Shown here: piece by piece, positions 1 to 10,265 of the stretch
How the letters are laid out: every line of letters starts with the position of its first letter
How positions within the stretch are numbered: position 1 is the first letter of the stretch
DNA from: Oreohelix idahoensis
Taxonomy: Eukaryota > Mollusca > Gastropoda > Stylommatophora > Oreohelicidae
Assembly: GCA_024509875.1 (NCBI GenBank)
Contig: JAMPIV010006397.1
Span: forward strand, 1-64,000
Length of the DNA stretch: 64,000 bases
Direction of reading: 5' to 3'
The notes under the pieces: generated by a model
What the model was told of the DNA's origin: nothing
Databases searched by the model: none
The model's input: only the letters and a program-made list of their open reading frames with translations
Program-made: the position numbers and the translations under genes

Positions 1-1652
1 GCAGGGGGGGGGGTGGGTGGGGGGGGTAGGGGGGGCGGGGGTGGGGCGGTGGGCGGAGGGCAGGTGCAGGGAGAGGGGGAGGGAGGGGGGGGCCAGCGAG
101 GGTCGGGGGAGGGCGCAGAAGGGGGTTGGAGTGGAGCGCTGCAGGGCGGGGGGGGGGACCCCGGGAAGGGGGCGGTAGGGGGGGGCCAAGGCGGGGGGGG
201 GGGAAGAGGGGGGGGTTGGGGAGAGGCGGCGGGGAAGGAGAGGGGGGGGAGGGGGGGGGGGGCGGGGGGTGGGGGGGGGTGGTGGGGCGCAGGGAGTGGG
301 GGAGGTGGGGGCGCGGCGGGGTGGAAGGAGGGGTGGGGGCGCGGGGCTGTGTGAGGGAAGTAGGGGGAGAGTGGGCGGACGTAGGGGGGGGAGGTGAGGG
401 GGGGAGGGTGGACGGTGGTGGAGGGAAGCGGGAGAAATGGAGGGCGGGGCGCGTGGGGGGGGGGGGCGGAAGGGGGGGAGGTGTGGAGGGGGGGAAGTGG
501 GAGGGGAGGGGGCGGGGGGAGAGTGGGGGAGGGGGGGGGGGTGGGGGGGGGGGTGGGGGGGGGGGGGGGGGGGGGGGGGGGGAGGGGGGGGGGGGGGGGG
601 GGGGAGGGAGAGGGGGGAGGGGAGGGGGCGCGGTGGTGGGTGGGGCGAGGGGGAGGGGGGGGAGGAGAACGAGATATCGGGGCTGGTTGTGCGGGGGGGC
701 AGGGTGGAGTCGGGAGAAGGCGGGGGGCGAGCGGTAGGGGGGGCGGGGGGGGGGGGACGGATGCGGGGAACGGTGGAGGGCCGGTGGTGGGGTAGGTGCC
801 CGGCACGAGGGAGGGGCGGCTAGGAGGCGGCGGGGGGGGGGGGGGGGGGGCGGGGGGCGGGGGAGGATGGGAGGGAGGCAAAGGGGGGCGGAGGGGGGGA
901 GGCGCCGCGGCGGCGGCAGGGGGGGACGCGAGGAAGGGCAGGAGCGGGGGTGGAGAGGGCGGGCCCGTGTGGGGGAGCCGCACCGGGTGGGCGGGCGGGG
1001 CGACGGGGTGATGGGGAGTATGGGGGGGGACGAAAGGAACAGTGGCGCCGGGAGGGTGGGGGGTGAAGTAAAAGGGTGGGGCCGCGGTGGGGGGGGGGGG
1101 AGCGGGAAGGGAGGGAGCGGTGATGGGGCGGGGGTGGGCGGGGGGGGGCGGCGAGCGGGGGAGGGAGGGGGTAACGCGTGGGGGGAAGGGGTGGGGGTGG
1201 GGGGGAGGGGGGGACGTGGGGGGGGTGGGGGGGGGGGGGGGGGGGGGCGGTGTGGTTGGAGGGGGGGGGGGTACGAAGGTTGGGGGGAGGGTGGGGGGGG
1301 GGGTGGCGGGGGGGGGGGGGCGGGGAAGGGCAAGGGGGGGGTGAGAGGGGGCGAGGGGGGGCAGGGGGGCGGGGGTAGTGGGAGGAGGAGACGGGGGGCG
1401 GACACGGGGGAGCGGGGGCGGAGAGTACCGCGGGGGGGGGGGGGAAGGGGGGTAGCGCGGGGAGGGGGGGGGGGCGGGGACAGGGAAGGGGGGGGTGGGG
1501 GGGGGAGGGCGACGGCACGGCGGCGGGGGGCGGGGGGACAGGTGGCGATGGGGGCGGGTCGGCGTGGGGGGGGGGGGGGGCGGCAGGGGGCCAGGGGGAG
1601 GGTAGCGCGGGAGGGCTGGAGGGGTAGGAGAGGGGGGGGTGAGTAGCGGAGC

Positions 1653-1683
<31 letters not shown>

Positions 1684-2005
1684 GGGGGGGGGGGGAGTGG
1701 GGAGCGGGGGAGGGGGAGGGGGGGGGTAGGGGGGGGGGGGGCGTGCGGGCAGGGTGGGCGGGCGGGAAAAGAGGGGGGGGGAGCGGGGGGGGGGAAAGGG
1801 GGGAAGGGGGTGAAATGGGGCCCGGGGGGGGTGATCAGGGGCGGGGCGGGGGGTGCGGGGAGGGGGAAAGGGGGGGGGTAGGGGGAGTCGGGGGGGGGGG
1901 TGGAGGGGGGGGCGGGGGGGGGGGGGGGGCGAAGGGGCGGGGGGGGGGGGGGGGGTGGGGGGGAGGGGGGGGGGGGGGGGGGGGGGGAGGGCGGGGGTGG
2001 TCCTC
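1..2005. repeat. Extreme G-rich low-complexity block
   Basis: About 2 kb in which most bases of the + strand are G, in runs of 4 to more than 30, broken by single A, C or T bases. No fixed repeat unit is visible. Strand asymmetry is extreme: C is rare and T rarer. All long open frames here encode Gly/Arg/Trp-rich (or Pro-rich antisense) chains with no domain, so none is called as a gene. The edge near 2005 is abrupt, passing directly into retroelement DNA. It could be a genuine G-quadruplex-forming tract, but no-signal poly-G calls or a bad contig end are at least as likely. Confidence 0.9.
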
Positions 2006-2281
2006 TCTTACCATCTTCTTCCTCCAGTTTGTTTAAGTCCGATTGAGGGATTTTCGGCTTATCCTGGGGTAAGACATCTTTTTGCACTCTCCGCATAGTG
2101 GCCATTGTAAAACAGTTAAGTGAAGCTTGTCCGTGAAAAGGGGCTTCCCATTCCATTTGGTCCACTTTATCAAATTTATTTTTCCTTTTATTGTTAGGCC
2201 TGATTGTGCCCCATGGCGTGTCCAGGTCCTGATCCATGTTCCCACTTGTGGGTGTTCCCTCATGTGCTATGCTACACCTTT

Positions 2282-2542
2282 CTACAAAATTTCAATGTCC
2301 CATCTTGCTTTGGGCCAATAATAATTGTGAGCCACCTTTTGAATGATGGTACCTATCTTCTCATGGTCCCCATCTGGTTTCACATGTAGGCTCCTTATTA
2401 AGTCTGCCCTATATCTTTTAGGAAGTACCAGCTGTCCCTGACCTTTGGATCTAGCTCCAGTCTTCCTATACATCAATTGTTTTTCATGTAAAAATCTCCC
2501 TTGCCTGGAGTTGTATGACAAGTTGACAATTTTCTGAAACAA
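2282..2542 (-). pseudogene. Integrase zinc-binding (H2C2) region fragment of element 3
   Basis: An 86-residue minus-strand open stretch. Its C-terminal half reads like the N-terminal region of a retroelement integrase: VLPKRYRADLIRSLH, then a second His (DHEKIG), then the NYYWPKARWDIE stretch that normally precedes the two Cys. The Cys pair and the DDE catalytic core are not found downstream; the next minus-strand frame (2033-2263) has no recognisable motif. The first residues overlap the end of the gag frame in another phase, so a one-base frame change near 2540 separates the two. Non-functional remnant. Confidence 0.6.
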
Positions 2543-3842
2543 GGCTTGAGTGTTTTATCCCCAGCCTGTGCCTTCCTCATCTCTTCTGGAGTGGTATCTA
2601 ACATAATATCCTCCTCCTGTCTTGAGGTCGACCTGACCTGAAGGGTTGCCATATACACAGGTTTCCTTCTGCAATAGTCAGTGTCATGATTGTCCATCTG
2701 ACAATTTTTACACCACCTTTTTCCTTGGTTGAAAGATTTTCTTTCATCATATTTCCTTTCATCGAATTGTGGGAATTTATTTTTATTGTCATACCGTGGC
2801 CTATCAAATTGGTGCTTACCTTTATTTTGATCCCTAGGATCAAATTTATTAAAGTTCTGTGGTGCCCTAAAGTTATCCACCTGTTTCTTTTTATTACCTG
2901 TTACCTCTGCTTGAGCTGCTTGATACCTTTCAGCAACATTTAGCAACTCACCCAGCCTCTCTGCACCTTGTTCCATGAGAAACTTTCTCAGGTCTGGAGC
3001 CATGGACTCTCTTAGTTGCTCTATAAGGCCCATTTCCTTAAGATCTTGGGTTTTCCCCAGAGAAGTCCATTTCTCCAAGTATGTCTCTATTCGTGCAGAG
3101 AACTGGTGATAGGTTTCACCTGACAGTAGTTTAGCATTCCTAAATTTTTTCCTGTAAAACTCTGCATTCTTTTCATACCTTAACAAAAGAGCCTGCTTTA
3201 GCATGTCATAATTTTCCTGATCACCTCTGCTCATTTTTGCAAAAACTTCATAAGCTGCCCCACGAAGTCCCTGAGATAACTTTAAGCTCCACCTTTCTCT
3301 CTCTAACCCATACGTGGTAGCTAATAGTTCATACCTATTTATATAGCTCTCAATATCATCGTCTTTCTCAACAAAATGATCTAAATGAAAGTTCATAGCT
3401 GAGGTTGAGGCTCCCTGAGTAACCGTAGCATCAGAGGCAAAGGGACTGGCACCATTTTCAGGAGCATGGCCTTGAAACTCAAACTCCCTTAGTCGTAACT
3501 CATGTTCCCTTTGTAATCTCATCTCCTCCTTTTCTGCTTCCCTTTCTGCAGCTAATCTCTCCTCTTCCCTTTCTGCAGCTAATCGTTTGTCTTCTCTTTC
3601 TGCCTCCAATTTCTTAGCCTCAGCCTCAATCTGCAACCTCTTAGTCTCAGCCTCAGCTTCAAACTGTAACTTCTTAATTTCCTGTCAGCCTCTAACTTTC
3701 TTTCGGCTTCAAACCTTCTTTCTTCACGTTCAATAAATTTGTCACATTCCGTCGTGACATAGGCAACCATAACTTGCCCATCTAATCCTAACTCTTTTGC
3801 AGTCTGAACCGCAGCAGATCGAAATTTGGCCAGGTCCGCCAT
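2473..3842 (-). pseudogene. gag of element 3, frameshifted
   Basis: Gag structural protein of an LTR retrotransposon, in two minus-strand frames: 3842-3579 (start MADLAKFRSAAVQ) and 3636-2473 (387 residues). A frame change near 3670 lies inside a charged, Glu/Arg/Leu-rich coiled coil. In the 387-residue frame, residues 1-55 are coiled coil. Residues about 80-245 resemble the SCAN-like/capsid region of mollusc gypsy Gags (DIESYINRYELLATTYGLER, WSLKLSQGLRGAAYEVFAKM). Residues 250-307 are basic and Asn/Lys-rich, and a CCHC zinc knuckle lies at C309, C312, H317 and C322. After the knuckle the chain runs within about 25 residues into sequence that normally sits just before integrase (TPEEMRKAQAGDKTLK), so at least the protease has been lost. 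Confidence 0.85.
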
Positions 3843-4009
3843 TGTCTATTATGTAAATTTATACAATGTCTAACCAACAATTCAATCTCTAATGGACAAC
3901 ACAGGCACCGTGAGCTCAACCTTATTTAATTCCACCCAAGGATACCTTTTAATTCTTATATTCCCTGAAGTGAATTACCCCCAATATTTTTAATAGTTAA
4001 AGATTCAAA

Positions 4010-4029
4010 ATCCCAAGAGCGAGACCCCA
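4010..4029 (-). promoter_or_regulatory. Primer-binding site of element 3 (tRNA-Pro-like)
   Basis: On the minus strand, TGGGGTCTCGCTCTTGGGAT starts five bases after the LTR end. It resembles the proline-tRNA primer site of other retroelements, which begins TGGGGGCTCGTC. One extra base and some mismatches show either decay or another isoacceptor. Primer identity is inference. Confidence 0.55.
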
Positions 4030-4034
4030 ATATA

Positions 4035-6444
4035 TGTGGTGAAGTGGGATGTTATAAATACTTATAGGGAACTTAGTGTCCTGACTGAGATCAGCTGTGA
4101 AGGTATCTATATCTATTAAGAGTAGTGTATTATAGATAACCTTACTTGCTACCACATATCTATATATCTCAGTCAGAATTATTCTGGAATAGTGTGATGC
4201 TACGTTATGTGTCTAGGGTATGTGTATGGTGAAGTGTAAGTCACAACAACAGACAGATAAACAATTTAATTTAATCCACTACTCTTGACAACACTGTGAC
4301 ACTCACATACATATAACACTCTACAAAGATATCTTAAAAGAGTCACTGATAAACTTTCAAATAACAATATGTATTCATTACTGGCATGAATGAATATGTG
4401 TCCTGATTCAACTACAAGGGAACCAGGAATCACAATCAATTTAAATTACAAGTTATGTACAGAATGTATTTAATATGAATATTGTAGTGACATATATTAT
4501 TACAAATGTTCTTTCTATGTGTGTCAGTTGTGTAGTAGTAAAATGAGGTAATACTGGTTTTGTTTTGTTCAAGCTCTGTTGGTATTTTGTCATCATGACT
4601 TCAATAGTTTGTCTTTAGGGACCAGTATTGGAGATGTTCACAGTTCCTGATTTTAAGACAAGTAAATTCCCCTCTTAATGTTAATTTTAAAAAGTCAGTT
4701 CAAGATGAAGGGGACATAATGTTGAGCTCAGCTGGCCAATTCGCTTATCTGGCGTGATGGCGGCAGGAAAGGACTCCTCTGCTCGAATTCTCCTCTGGGC
4801 TCGGGAGACACCTCACTGATAGCTAAAAAGACCAAGGAGTATGCTGTCCGACTCTGGATTCAGCAAAGCTCTGACCAGGTGCTGCTCAGTACCATCAAGA
4901 CCACTGTCCCTGAAATCAAGAAGGATGTACCTTCTACTTCATAACTAATTTATATTTTCTTTTTACACTGATCACAATACATCACAAACATTGCGTTCAG
5001 AGCGTTAGGCCAACAGTCAGCTTCATCTGAAATACTTTATTCCAGTATTACCCTTCCTAATGGTTACTACGCCTCTGCACTTCCAGCATTATTTCTTTCT
5101 AGTCAATCATCCAGGTGTCAGTGTACTGTTTGGCCATTCCATGCCGTTTTACTTCTCTCCGACACCCTCTGTTCAGGCTGGAGCATTTTAGGCTTTACCT
5201 CACGTTTGCCACTGAACTACACATATATATATACAGGCATAAATCAACAATTCACATTCAATTTTCATTAAAAGATATTAAATGGTTCAAGCTTACCACA
5301 ATTCATACGAATAACACAGATACGTTGATTAGCAATGAATTTTGGCACAAACTGGCACAAATTTCCATCTGCTTATCTTCCAGGCTTTTATTGAGCAAAA
5401 TTTTAGCTGGCTTCAACGCACTGATGCTTTATCAAGATCATTTAAACAAGTGGTCTCGAACTAACGCTCCCAAGTGTGTATATCAGCGAGACTGGCCAAT
5501 GAGCCACGTTTCGACAAGTGTTTGAAAAAATGTTATCTTTTCCCGTCTCCCCTAACAACCAAGATAGTATTTATAGCCCGACCAATGGTGGTTAGGCTTT
5601 CATTTGTTGCGCTCCAATCAATTTGGAGTTTACATGGTAGGCTATTTCTGTAACGTAAATTTTTTTCAAACACGTTAAAAAAAAATCTTATGAGCAGAAA
5701 TGATTTTATGCTGTCAGGCACCCCCAATATTTTATTTTGGGTATAATTTATTAATTCCTGGACTTTTTGCGTAACGTTTTACATATTATTTGTCAGCAAG
5801 CCCTAAGGAACCCAAAAATACTAATTTAAAGGAGCTACGTGGCTGCGTTCAAAATATGCAATTTCTTCTACCTCCTGTTTCGAAGATGTGCTGTCTGGGT
5901 ACTGTTATGTTTTCAACCGTAAACCCATCTAATGTTATCTTTTCTAATAAGAGTCTGTTATGATTTATAAACCTAACTCTGGGAAAGGGTAGTGTATTTT
6001 ATCACTGTCCGTCTGAAAAAAAAATTAGTGCATGTAGACTTACACGCGTGATGGCAGCATTTGCGTATCGCGCGAAGCGTGTTTAGTGTTCGGCTTTCTG
6101 CCTCTCCCTTCTCGCTATCCTTTTGTCCATCTGTTCGTTCGTTTTGGTAACGTAATATAATTAATGTTAGGATTAATTTAGGTCATTACGCAGGGCCTCT
6201 CAATGCTTTTCCAAGAAATACAGCACACGTTTCATTGAAGAAAGCGGGTAATAATACAGTAAGCTTTTATATCAACGTGAAAGCGTTACAATTTGCAGAC
6301 GAAGCAGAAAACAAGGGGGATTTCGAGTACATTCCTTGTGACAGCACTGTCATTTTACCATTGCTCTTCTCTTTATTAATTTTATTTGTTAGGCTTCATA
6401 TTTACCTAATAATTTATTTATGTGGATTAGAATATTTCATGACA
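4035..6444 (-). repeat. 5' LTR of element 3 (about 2.4 kb)
   Basis: Begins TGTGGTGAAGTGGG and ends TTTCATGACA on the + strand, so it has TG...CA ends in either orientation. The ends are fixed by comparison with the copy at 17490-19944: similarity starts and stops exactly at these points. The two copies differ visibly every ten or so bases plus small indels, so the family is old. At 2.4 kb it is a long LTR. It encodes no recognised protein; the open frames inside are short and differ between copies. The flank just outside it at 6445 is CTCTT; the matching target duplication would lie beyond the truncated end. Confidence 0.88.
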
Positions 6445-6689
6445 CTCTTGTTTTAGTGAAACCTTATCTGACTCGTGTCATCCGTTCTACATTAGTGCTT
6501 GTAAGTTCCGGGAGTGAGGACATATGTGATAGCCAAAGGGGCGTTCCAGTCGGCATCTGATAAAATAATGAACCATATTGTAACGCTTCATATGGACCGT
6601 GGGGGTAGAAATAGGTAAACATTGATGAGCAGGGTGAAGTAGAGAAATGAAGTAAAGAGATACCCTGGGGCAGACTGAATTGTCGCCAG

Positions 6690-6770
6690 TTTCTGCTATC
6701 AATCAAAACCCTATAGCTCCCCAAGGAGCATATGCCTTCAACAAACACATGCCAAGTCCTCCTATATTCA
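6690..6770 (-). mobile_element. LINE 3'-end fragment
   Basis: The minus-strand translation ...RRTWHVFVEGICSLGSYRV resembles the last residues of the LINE C-terminal tail also seen at 8158-8280 and 40010-40200 (shared stretches: CCCCAAGGAGC or CCCCTAGGA, CAACAAACAC or CAACAAGCAC, GCCAAGT). Upstream coding sequence is not recognisable. Confidence 0.35.
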
Positions 6771-7059
6771 CTCTGAAATTTAACGAAGACGGGTGAAGAC
6801 TACTGCTGTTGTCCAAGTTATGGAGTATATGTTAAACGTCATTTTGTAAGATATCTGTGCAATTAAGAAAAATCTTGCCCAGAAAACTCATATCGTTTTA
6901 ATTGTTTTGTTTTGTTTTATTGATTTGATGTTATCTGCGTTTCCACGAAGCTCATTCCTCTCAACCTTTAAATACGTACATGGAACTGTCGATTATATCA
7001 GAATGCTTCTTTTAATATAGTAATATATTTCATGATTATATATGCTATATATATATACA

Positions 7060-7165
<106 letters not shown>

Positions 7166-7296
7166 TAGCTTTAGCTTGACGTCTCATATCTTAAAGTATA
7201 TTACAAAATATTAATAGCTTGGTGTAAATACAGGTGGTCTGTGGGGCTGTTTTTCTTTAGATTCAACCTTAATATTAAATCTGAGCTATTTGTGAT

Positions 7297-7545
7297 ATCA
7301 TCACAGTTATCATCATAATCATCATCATAATCATCATCAGCCTTATCACATCATTTTCTTTGCGCTCCTTACGGAGCATGAAGCCACCAGTGTAGCTGTA
7401 CCTCTTGCAGGAAGCATCCATCAAACAGTCACGTGCTGTTGCAGCCGTGGTTTATGTGGCTATTTGTTTCACAGGATGAAGTTGCCAGCGACATGCACAT
7501 TCTCAGTTTAGTCGCCTTGTACGACATGCCTGAGAGGTCAGTAGT
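7297..7545 (-). repeat. HP repeat family, near-complete copy with (ATC)n tail
   Basis: One of about a dozen copies of a roughly 215-bp dispersed repeat. Read on the minus strand it starts with CATGTCGTACAAGGC, passes GTTGCCAGC-type and GCAACAGCACGTGA blocks, and ends with the hairpin GCTCC-GTAA-GGAGC (+ strand 7364-7377) followed by a (GAT)n tail (+ strand ATC triplets, 7297-7338). A terminal stem-loop plus short simple-repeat tail suggests a SINE or the 3' end of a non-LTR element. No RNA polymerase III B box was seen. Confidence 0.7.
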
Positions 7546-7654
7546 CTTATCCATTCTTTGTCTCTCCAGAGACCTGCGGGAACTCTTTGAGACCACACAA
7601 GAATGATCGTTGGCATATAATGAAGGTAAAATAATACCCTATGTAATTAATATG

Positions 7655-7750
7655 CTGACCACATCATGCCTAGTGTGCCGTATGGTCAAGAAAATATAGG
7701 CCAATCGCCATATTCCCAATAAGCCTCAATGGGCATGTAACGGGATCCTT
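7655..7750 (+). mobile_element. SINE-B, 3' fragment
   Basis: Matches the 3' third of the tRNA-derived SINE at 48088-48350: CTAGTGTGCCG, GTCAAGAAAATA, CCATATTCCCAATA, then the terminal CGGGATCC. The tRNA-like head is missing, so this is a 5'-truncated copy. Confidence 0.7.
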
Positions 7751-7789
7751 TACATTTTTACCTTTTATTCATCTTTATAAACTCCTATT

Positions 7790-8051
7790 GGGAGCCGCGC
7801 TGGTGTAATGGCTTCGGCGTTGTACTGGCGACCAGGTGTTCATGGTTCAAACCCGGGCGTCGGCGTTTGAAGAAATGTTTACGGCCGGAAATTTGACTGA
7901 ATAGCCTGAACGGCTCCTGTGATAAACCCTCTGTGGATGGGAAGGAGCGAAGCTCCTGACCGGGTTGGAAGGAAAGTCCTCAGGTTCCCCAGCCTCGCAA
8001 TGACATGTCATTGGGCCGAAGGGCTAAAAGCCCAAGTGCCGCTGGATAAGG

Positions 8052-8080
<29 letters not shown>
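7790..8080 (+). mobile_element. SINE-A: tRNA-derived SINE with poly(A) tail and 13-bp target duplication
   Basis: A 291-bp element starting GGGAGCCGCGCTGGTGTAA. TGGTGTAATGG is a plausible A box and GGTTCAAACCC an exact-looking B box of an RNA polymerase III promoter, so the head derives from a tRNA gene. A unique body of about 170 bp follows, ending in about 30 A. It is flanked by perfect 13-bp direct repeats ATAAACTCCTATT (7777-7789 and 8081-8093), the mark of LINE-driven reverse transcription. The long pure A tail and perfect duplication suggest a fairly recent insertion. Confidence 0.92.
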
Positions 8081-8083
<3 letters not shown>

Positions 8084-8111
8084 AACTCCTATTCAAAGAC
8101 GGACTTGTTAT

Positions 8112-8157
8112 ATCAATCAATGAATCAATCAACCAATCAATCAATCAATTAATCAAC
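8112..8157. repeat. (AATC)n microsatellite
   Basis: About eleven imperfect AATC units directly downstream of the SINE-A duplication. Confidence 0.85.
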
Positions 8158-8280
8158 GCCCTTTATCTCCCCAAGGAGCTTAGTCCCTAAACAAACATGT
8201 GCCAAGTTCTTCTGTTCAGGGCCGAATGAAGTGAAGAAGGGCCTCTAGGCTTTTTGTTGTTTGGGACCGGCTTCACCTAA
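8158..8280 (-). mobile_element. LINE 3'-end fragment (possible)
   Basis: Shares CTCCCCAAGGAGC, ACAAACATGTGCCAAGTTCTTCTG and the order of these blocks with 6690-6770 and, more loosely, 40010-40200. The block at 8529-8560 (AGCTCAAGCTCTTTTCATG) may be a further scrap. Coding potential is gone. Confidence 0.3.
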
Positions 8281-9494
8281 TAGGGAATAGTTTTAATATT
8301 CTGAAACCCTTTAGCATGGTGATGGTATACACTAGTTTTATTAATAGACTGGTATGTTTAGAACGTTATGAATGTGATTAGAAAGTGCAAAAATTTTCTT
8401 TTTATATATAAATCTATTCATTTTTTTATTTTTTTTTAACTTAAGCACGGGCCCCCATGAGCTCCGGGCCCCTAGACTTCAGCCTACATAGCCTATTGGA
8501 TAATCCGACCCTGCTCCTGTTGCGTGCTATCAGCTCAAGCTCTTTTCATGTCTTCCTATTCATTTATTTTTTAAGCTGACATGTCTATGTCGTTTGTTGG
8601 AAGTTTTTGTGACTAAAAATTCTCTACAGAACGGGGCAGCCAGGTCCATGCCCAACCCTCCTACGTCGTTTCTTATGAGTTCACAGAATGTTACTGTGTT
8701 ACTATTCTTTGGATTTCGGGGACCCAGTAACACAGGACTTGTAACATATGACTTGTCATATATTTTTGAAAAAAAATATCCCACTCTCTTTTGTGAAGAG
8801 AAAATCGTTAAGTTACGTTAGTGTAACCGAGGCGTGAATAGTTTTCCTTGCGGCTTCGAAACCATGGCAGCTTTGTGAACTCAGTTAACTAGGCATACAC
8901 TTAAATTTACGTTTAAACCAGTTTTTTAGTTGTCTCATTCTGTTAAGTTTTTTTTTTTTCCTGAAGGCGTCTTTCGCAGTCCTTGCCTCATGGAAAGGGG
9001 AGGAGAGGAGAAGCATTTGTTTACCAAATATTACGGAAACACAGAAAAGTACTTCACATATTAATTAAAAATAGCACACTGTATTTGCTCACTTAATAAC
9101 TTATTATTTGCTTACTCGTTCCTCCTACAAGCGGCATTGGCAAAGAAAACAATCTTTTAAATATAACCAATTAAACCCGAGCTAACTTTACCTTCTGCGC
9201 CAATCAACTTCTGTCAAACGTCAAGGGAGTTCTCTCAACGTAATTAAGATCTTGAGCGTCGAGAAAGGTTGAAGAGGTGGAATAATTACCTTTAGCTGTA
9301 GAATGTTCCTGGAATTTAAGATGAGGGGATGCTGTTTTCATAGATTAATAAAACCAATGTTAGCACCTGTTTTATGGAGATTAATAAACCGTTTTCCGGG
9401 AAGAGGTGATAAGATGATTATCGAGGTGTCAGGTAAAGATGTAACACAGAAAGGGGTGAAAGGTGTAAAATATTATTGAGGTTTTTGTTGTTAG
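8281..9494. other. Unassigned intergenic sequence
   Basis: AT-rich, with short T runs and no frame longer than about 75 codons. A frame of similar length exists on both strands around 8560-8820, which argues against either being a gene. Nothing recognisable. Confidence 0.6.
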
Positions 9495-9745
9495 TTAGCG
9501 TGTTCTGTTGAATATTGTATTTGACGTGCTGCCATACGTTGTTTGACGTACTTACTTATGGTATTTGGCGTGCTGTCATACGTTGTTTGACGTACTGACT
9601 TATGGTATTTGGCGTTCTGTCTTATATTTGTTGGCGTGCTGTATTATGTTGCTTGGCACGCTGTCTTATATTGTTTGGCTGGCCGTGAACATGTTGTTTG
9701 GCTTGCTATCTTAACTTACATTTTGTTGGTGTGCTGTCTTACTGG
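9495..9745. repeat. Degenerate minisatellite, 21-23 bp unit
   Basis: About ten diverged copies of a unit like TGTTTGGCGTGCTGTCTTATA. Unit length drifts between 21 and 23 bp. The 65-codon + frame inside (9609-9806) is a by-product of the repeat. Confidence 0.85.
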
Positions 9746-9923
9746 GTCTAGTATGATGAGGTCTCTAACACCACTCCCAACCACAGGATTACCGTTACCT
9801 TTTTGAACTGCTCCAAAAGCCTCTTCACATGCTACCAGCGACGCCTATAGACTTCATTCATAATGCCCACAAGATTCATTATTGTTGTCTACAGTTCAAC
9901 CACTAATTTCTACACGTGTCAGT

Positions 9924-10265
9924 AGTGTGACGGTATTGACTCCCCTACTTTGCAGTAGTGGTCCAACAGTGGCCAAAACTCAGGAGTATCTATTATAGGC
10001 TTCAATGGAGTCTATCTTTACACAAGATTACTCTTGGCAGAAATGTAGATAGAAGAGTAGTAAAGCTTCTATCACATGGGAGTCGTCACAAGATATTCAG
10101 ATAAGCGAAAACAATGCTGGCTGTTGATGAGCACGTTAATTCTATAATCTGCCGACACCTCTTTTGAAGAATTTAAGCAATGGTTTATTCTAGCTCGTTA
10201 TCACCCCACCGCTGAGTTAATCAGTGGAATTATTATTATAATATATGGCTCTGTTTAGAGTGTGT
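9924..10265 (+). repeat. Dispersed repeat R1, copy 1
   Basis: About 340 bp similar to 25555-25892 in the same orientation. Shared blocks are CTTTGCAGTAGTGGTCCAAC, AGTGGCCAA, CAAGATTACTCTTGGCAGA, TGTAGATAGAAG and GCTCTGTTTAGAG. Beyond the last block the two regions keep a loose resemblance for several hundred bases, so the parent element may be longer. No coding region and no terminal repeats identified. Confidence 0.75.

Larger units (their letters stand above)
2006..6444 (-). mobile_element. Element 3: truncated Ty3/gypsy-like LTR retrotransposon, 5' part
   Basis: Read on the minus strand: a 2.4 kb 5' LTR (6444-4035), a primer-binding site (4029-4010), a short leader, a broken gag with a CCHC knuckle, then directly a fragment of the integrase zinc-binding region. 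Protease is absent between gag and integrase, and no reverse transcriptase is seen. The element is cut off by the G-rich block near 2005, so its 3' LTR is not in the window. A solo LTR of the same family lies at 17490-19944. The SCAN-like Gag and the CCHC knuckle show that this family differs from elements 1 and 2. It is a dead copy. Confidence 0.85.

Noticed and set aside
13..2098. Long Gly/Arg-rich and Pro-rich open frames in the G-rich block
   Set aside because: Stop codons are rare in G-only sequence by chance; there is no domain and many frames overlap.
9609..9806. Hydrophobic 65-codon + frame
   Set aside because: Produced by the 21-23 bp minisatellite.
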